A stretch of DNA of 8,575 nucleotides from Anaerolineales bacterium (GTDB lineage: Bacteria; Chloroflexota; Anaerolineae; Anaerolineales; DRMV01), in NCBI GenBank assembly GCA_026991215.1, contig JALXBY010000034.1:1-8575 (forward strand). Reading direction: 5' to 3'. This document shows positions 6,329-8,575 of the stretch, one piece after another (position 1 is the first letter of the stretch; every line of letters begins with the position of its first letter). Below the pieces are notes generated by a model that ran no database searches, was not told the DNA's origin, and saw only the letters and a list, made by a program, of their open reading frames with translations. The translations under genes and the position numbers were made by a program.

Positions 6329-8014
6329 TCACCTTCCCCCCGAAGCCACCGGCCGGATGCCCACCAATACGGCCCGGACGCCGTAGCGGAAGCGGTAGGT
6401 CCCCGTTTCTGGGTCGAAGCCCACGCAGGTGAGCAGGGTGACCCAGTCCCGCTCCTTGTGGGTGAACACGCCCTTCAGGTTCTCAGGCCGCGCCAGGACG
6501 AACTCCCGGACTTCGTAGACGTACTCCAGCCCCCAGGCCCGGATGAGCACCCGGTCGCCATGGCGCAATTCCGGGACACGGGCGAACAGGCCAGGGGTGC
6601 CGTCGTAGTTCCAGGCATGGGCGGTGAGCACAGTGTTGCCCCGCCAGGTGGGGAACGCAGACCCTTCCAGCCACCCGACCTGGTTGTACAGCCAGCCTAC
6701 GTCCCAGGTGCCGTTGGTCTGGGGAATCCCCACGATGGGCGCCCGCACGCCCAGGCGCGGGATGCGCAACTCCATCGCGGTTTGCTGATACACGCCCGGC
6801 CGGGGACGGGCGGGCAATGCACGGCCCGTGGGCGGGAAGCCGGTCTCAGGCAATTCTTCCGGCTGCACGTCGATGGAGAATTCCAGCACGAAGTCGGTGC
6901 CCGATGTGGTCCCATTGCCGGCCAGGGGGATGCCGTTGACATCCACCACCGAAGTGGCGCCGGAAACGGTCAGGGCGTAACTGCCGTTGGGCAGGGGCAC
7001 CCCGTTGTTGACGTCCAGGGTGACGTAGTAGGTGTTCGTGGTGGTGTCCTCGAAATAGGTGACGTTGTTGATGGGGATGGTGCCCAGGGTCGTATGCACC
7101 AGTTTATAGTTGGCCGGGTTCGTGACCTCATCGGCGTGGCCGGCATAGCCCCATTGGGAGGGGCGGTACATGGGCGCATCGTGCTGGAAGACGATGCGGA
7201 TCTTGTCGGAAGAGCGGTCGAGCACCTGGCCGTTGGCTACCGGGGTTGACCCCACGAACACCTGGCCCACCGTGGGCGGCGGGTCGAAATCGAAGGTAAA
7301 CAGGTTGCCCGCCGCGTCGATGGCGATTTCGAATTTGTCCACGTAACCGGTGAAGGGGACGTTCCAGCCGCTGCCGGCCTTGAAAAGGATGAAGGGGTAG
7401 CCCGGATGAATACCGGCGTTGGGATACGTGTTCAGAATATCTGTCCAAGTACAGGGGTTTGATTGGGTACAAAGAATACCGCCCGTGTGCCACCAGCCTT
7501 CCTGGGTGAGCAGGTCCCACGTTTGCCAGGTGTTGGATGGGACGGAGGTTTGCGTCGTGTAAGGCTCAAAAACAAAACGGCCCTGGTAGGAGGTGATGGC
7601 ATCGGTGACGTCGAAATCCACGAAAAACTGAAAGGTAATGGCCAAAACGTTCGAAGGGTCAGGCGAAGCCCGGTAGGTGGAATATCGGAGGACTTTGATG
7701 CGGTCCAGCCGCAGGGGATGGGGATGATTTACGGCTGTACCAAATGCATACCCCTGGCTGGCGTTGGTCACCTGGAGCATGGCGCTCCCCTGGCCCAGGG
7801 GCGGCGTTCCCGGCCCGGTGACGAAGGCGCCCTGGCCGCCGTTGCCATTGTCGTCGAAAAAGCGCCAGTCGGTGATGATGAAAGCCCAGGGGGTGACCGC
7901 GGGCGCCGGGGCCGCCTCTTCTTTCGCCTGGACAGCCCCTTGCCCCAACCCCATCAACGCTGCCAAAGCCAGAAACAGGCCTGTGCTCAAGACCCATCCT
8001 CTTGTACCAGCCAT
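6329..8014 (-). CDS. Secreted multidomain sortase-family protein with internal LPETG motif
   Basis: A 561-residue exported protein. Residues 1-30 form a signal peptide: basic start, hydrophobic LSTGLFLALAALMGLG, then AVQA before KEEAAP. Residues 45-235 form an aromatic-rich beta domain of unknown type with two cysteines (C182, C188) that could form a disulfide. About 245-382 resembles a bacterial Ig-like domain of SbsA type (NYKLVHTTLGT..., LPNGSYALTVSGATSVVDVNGIPLAG). A linker with LPETGFPP (LPETG at 388-392) follows. Residues ~412-553 are a sortase transpeptidase domain with catalytic H466 in LTAHAW, C530 in LLTCVGF, and the catalytic Arg among R541-R547 (YRFRYGVRAVL). There is no C-terminal membrane anchor. 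The ATG at 8014 follows GGGAGGAGG. Sortases cleave LPxTG-like signals and form amide bonds at the cell surface, but this one lacks a visible target or pilin neighbour. The sortase fold is confident; the activity is inferred. Confidence 0.9.
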   Translation of the reverse strand: MAGTRGWVLSTGLFLALAALMGLGQGAVQAKEEAAPAPAVTPWAFIITDWRFFDDNGNGGQGAFVTGPGTPPLGQGSAMLQVTNASQGYAFGTAVNHPHPLRLDRIKVLRYSTYRASPDPSNVLAITFQFFVDFDVTDAITSYQGRFVFEPYTTQTSVPSNTWQTWDLLTQEGWWHTGGILCTQSNPCTWTDILNTYPNAGIHPGYPFILFKAGSGWNVPFTGYVDKFEIAIDAAGNLFTFDFDPPPTVGQVFVGSTPVANGQVLDRSSDKIRIVFQHDAPMYRPSQWGYAGHADEVTNPANYKLVHTTLGTIPINNVTYFEDTTTNTYYVTLDVNNGVPLPNGSYALTVSGATSVVDVNGIPLAGNGTTSGTDFVLEFSIDVQPEELPETGFPPTGRALPARPRPGVYQQTAMELRIPRLGVRAPIVGIPQTNGTWDVGWLYNQVGWLEGSAFPTWRGNTVLTAHAWNYDGTPGLFARVPELRHGDRVLIRAWGLEYVYEVREFVLARPENLKGVFTHKERDWVTLLTCVGFDPETGTYRFRYGVRAVLVGIRPVASGGR

Positions 8015-8058
8015 GTGCCCTCCTCCCGGCTAATGAGATTTTCATGAAACGTGCTTGA

Positions 8059-8067
8059 AGTATACCA
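8059..8067 (-). promoter_or_regulatory. Putative extended -10 promoter of the sortase gene
   Basis: On the minus strand TGG-TATACT (8067-8059) is an extended -10 element 45 bases before the sortase ATG, giving a 5' leader of about 38 nt. No good -35 hexamer lies 16-18 bp upstream, which extended -10 promoters can tolerate. The element is identical to that before rplC. Confidence 0.5.
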
Positions 8068-8154
8068 TATGCGCACTGCTTCTGCCCTGCATGGATGGGG
8101 TCGGCACACGCGTTTTTCAAAATCGAACAAAAGCAGCAAAACCATCGCATTTTC

Positions 8155-8232
8155 TCACGGAGCCACAGAGGACACAGAGAAAATTTTGGGCCTCTCCAGC
8201 GGATACTCCGTGTCCTCCGTGGCTCTGTGTGA
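8155..8232. repeat. Imperfect inverted repeat, dispersed-repeat type
   Basis: The left arm (8155-8179, starting tcacggagccacagagg) and right arm (8206-8232, ending ggctctgtgtga) are near reverse complements around a 26-nt centre that includes aaaatttt. The core 20 bp (8160-8179 with 8206-8225) has only two non-Watson-Crick positions, and both become G.U pairs in minus-strand RNA. The CACAGAGGACACAGAG theme resembles palindromic repeats that I recall as scattered in many environmental genomes. There is no transposase nearby and no target-site duplication that I can identify. Confidence 0.7.
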
Positions 8233-8249
8233 GGATATGTTAGAACACG

Positions 8250-8265
8250 AAAAACGCCTGAGGCG
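8250..8265 (-). terminator. Weak terminator-like hairpin downstream of the cofE-like gene
   Basis: A short CGCC/GGCG stem with a 3-nt loop, followed on the minus strand by five T residues (8254-8250). It is about 125 nt after the cofE-like stop codon. The stem is only 4 bp, so the call is tentative, but no better terminator is visible between that gene and the sortase promoter. Confidence 0.3.
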
Positions 8266-8388
8266 GCAGGAGGCTATCCAGGAATTCCCTCCAAAGGCTC
8301 AGCCCCCCAGGTGGGCAGGCGTGTAGCGCTTGGGGAAATCTGGGGCAGGATGGCTGAGACGTCCCCCTGGCTCCCGGCGGTGGGCTTT

Positions 8389-8575
8389 TCATTCCTGATG
8401 GGTAACCCCTGGCGGGCGGCGGGCGTAGACCTCGCCCCCGCGGAACAGATCCAGTTCGGGGGGGCGGAGCAGGTCGGCCAGGCGGCCCGGCCCCAGGCCA
8501 TAGGGGAAGCCGCGCACATGCACCACCGGCGTGCCTTCGTCGGCCTGCCCCATGACCAGGGACGCGGCCGCGGCC
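8389..8575 (-). CDS. cofE: Coenzyme F420-0:L-glutamate ligase, C-terminal fragment (5' end outside window)
   Basis: The last 61 residues of a protein that matches the C-terminus of CofE-type ligases, which add glutamate residues to the deazaflavin cofactor F420-0 in a GTP-dependent reaction. The frame runs off the window edge and reads AAAASLVMGQADEGTPVVHV, then RGFPYGLGPG, DLLRPPELDLFR, and ends THQE-stop (TGA at 8391-8389). The segment Ala-Ala-x-Leu-Val-Met-Gly-Gln-x-x-Glu-Gly-x-Pro-Val-Val-x-Val-Arg-Gly is the characteristic end of this family, and RPPELDLFR is a tail I associate with Chloroflexota members. The start and catalytic portion lie outside, so completeness cannot be judged. It implies that the organism makes F420, if the gene is intact. 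Confidence 0.82.
   Translation of the reverse strand, partial: AAAASLVMGQADEGTPVVHVRGFPYGLGPGRLADLLRPPELDLFRGGEVYARRPPGVTHQE

Larger units (their letters stand above)
8015..8388. other. 374-nt non-coding region between cofE-like gene and sortase gene
   Basis: No convincing gene is seen in either strand here. It contains the sortase promoter (8059-8067), a lower-GC stretch around 8095-8160, the imperfect inverted repeat 8155-8232, a weak terminator-like hairpin (8250-8265), and a GC-rich 3' flank of the cofE-like gene. The short open frames lack good ribosome binding sites and recognisable sequence. Confidence 0.6.

Noticed and set aside
8150..8235. CRISPR array or insertion-sequence end
   Set aside because: Only one pair of inverted arms is present, with no regularly spaced direct repeats, no transposase frame and no evident target duplication.
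8274..8519. 81-codon minus-strand frame overlapping the end of the window
   Set aside because: It overlaps the cofE-like frame out of phase. The cofE frame has clear family sequence, and this one is Ala/Arg/Ser-rich and unlike any known protein.

Overview
The window is GC-rich bacterial chromosome. I infer Chloroflexota, probably an Anaerolineae-like lineage, from three things read by eye: the style of the ribosomal proteins, a sortase carrying an LPxTG-Pro-Pro linker, and the tail of a coenzyme F420 glutamate ligase. No database search was made, so the phylum is an inference.

Layout. Positions 1-3960, all on the minus strand, hold a translation-machinery cluster read in the order rpsL (S12), rpsG (S7), fusA (EF-G), rpsJ (S10), rplC (L3, cut by the window edge). 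This is the classical str operon running into the S10 operon, but no tuf gene lies between fusA and rpsJ. A strong sigma-70-type promoter and a structured leader precede rpsL. An intrinsic terminator sits between rpsG and fusA. A 266-nt gap between rpsJ and rplC contains an extended -10 promoter and two mutually exclusive RNA hairpins, one of which looks like an intrinsic terminator just before the rplC ribosome binding site.

Upstream of rpsL lie a RimJ/RimL-type GNAT acetyltransferase (minus, 4164-4739) and, diverging from it, a class-III PLP aminotransferase (plus, 4915-6246). The aminotransferase converges on a secreted, multidomain sortase-family protein (minus, 6329-8014), and a long hairpin at 6274-6309 separates their 3' ends. 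A 374-nt non-coding stretch (8015-8388) holds the sortase promoter and a dispersed-type imperfect inverted repeat. The last 187 bases are the C-terminal end of a cofE-like F420 ligase (minus).

How the genes relate. The ribosomal/EF-G genes form one functional block, but the internal terminators and promoter suggest it is split into separately adjusted parts: rpsL-rpsG, fusA-rpsJ, and rplC onward. The rplC leader is the strongest candidate for an undescribed regulatory element. The acetyltransferase, aminotransferase, sortase and cofE have no evident shared pathway.
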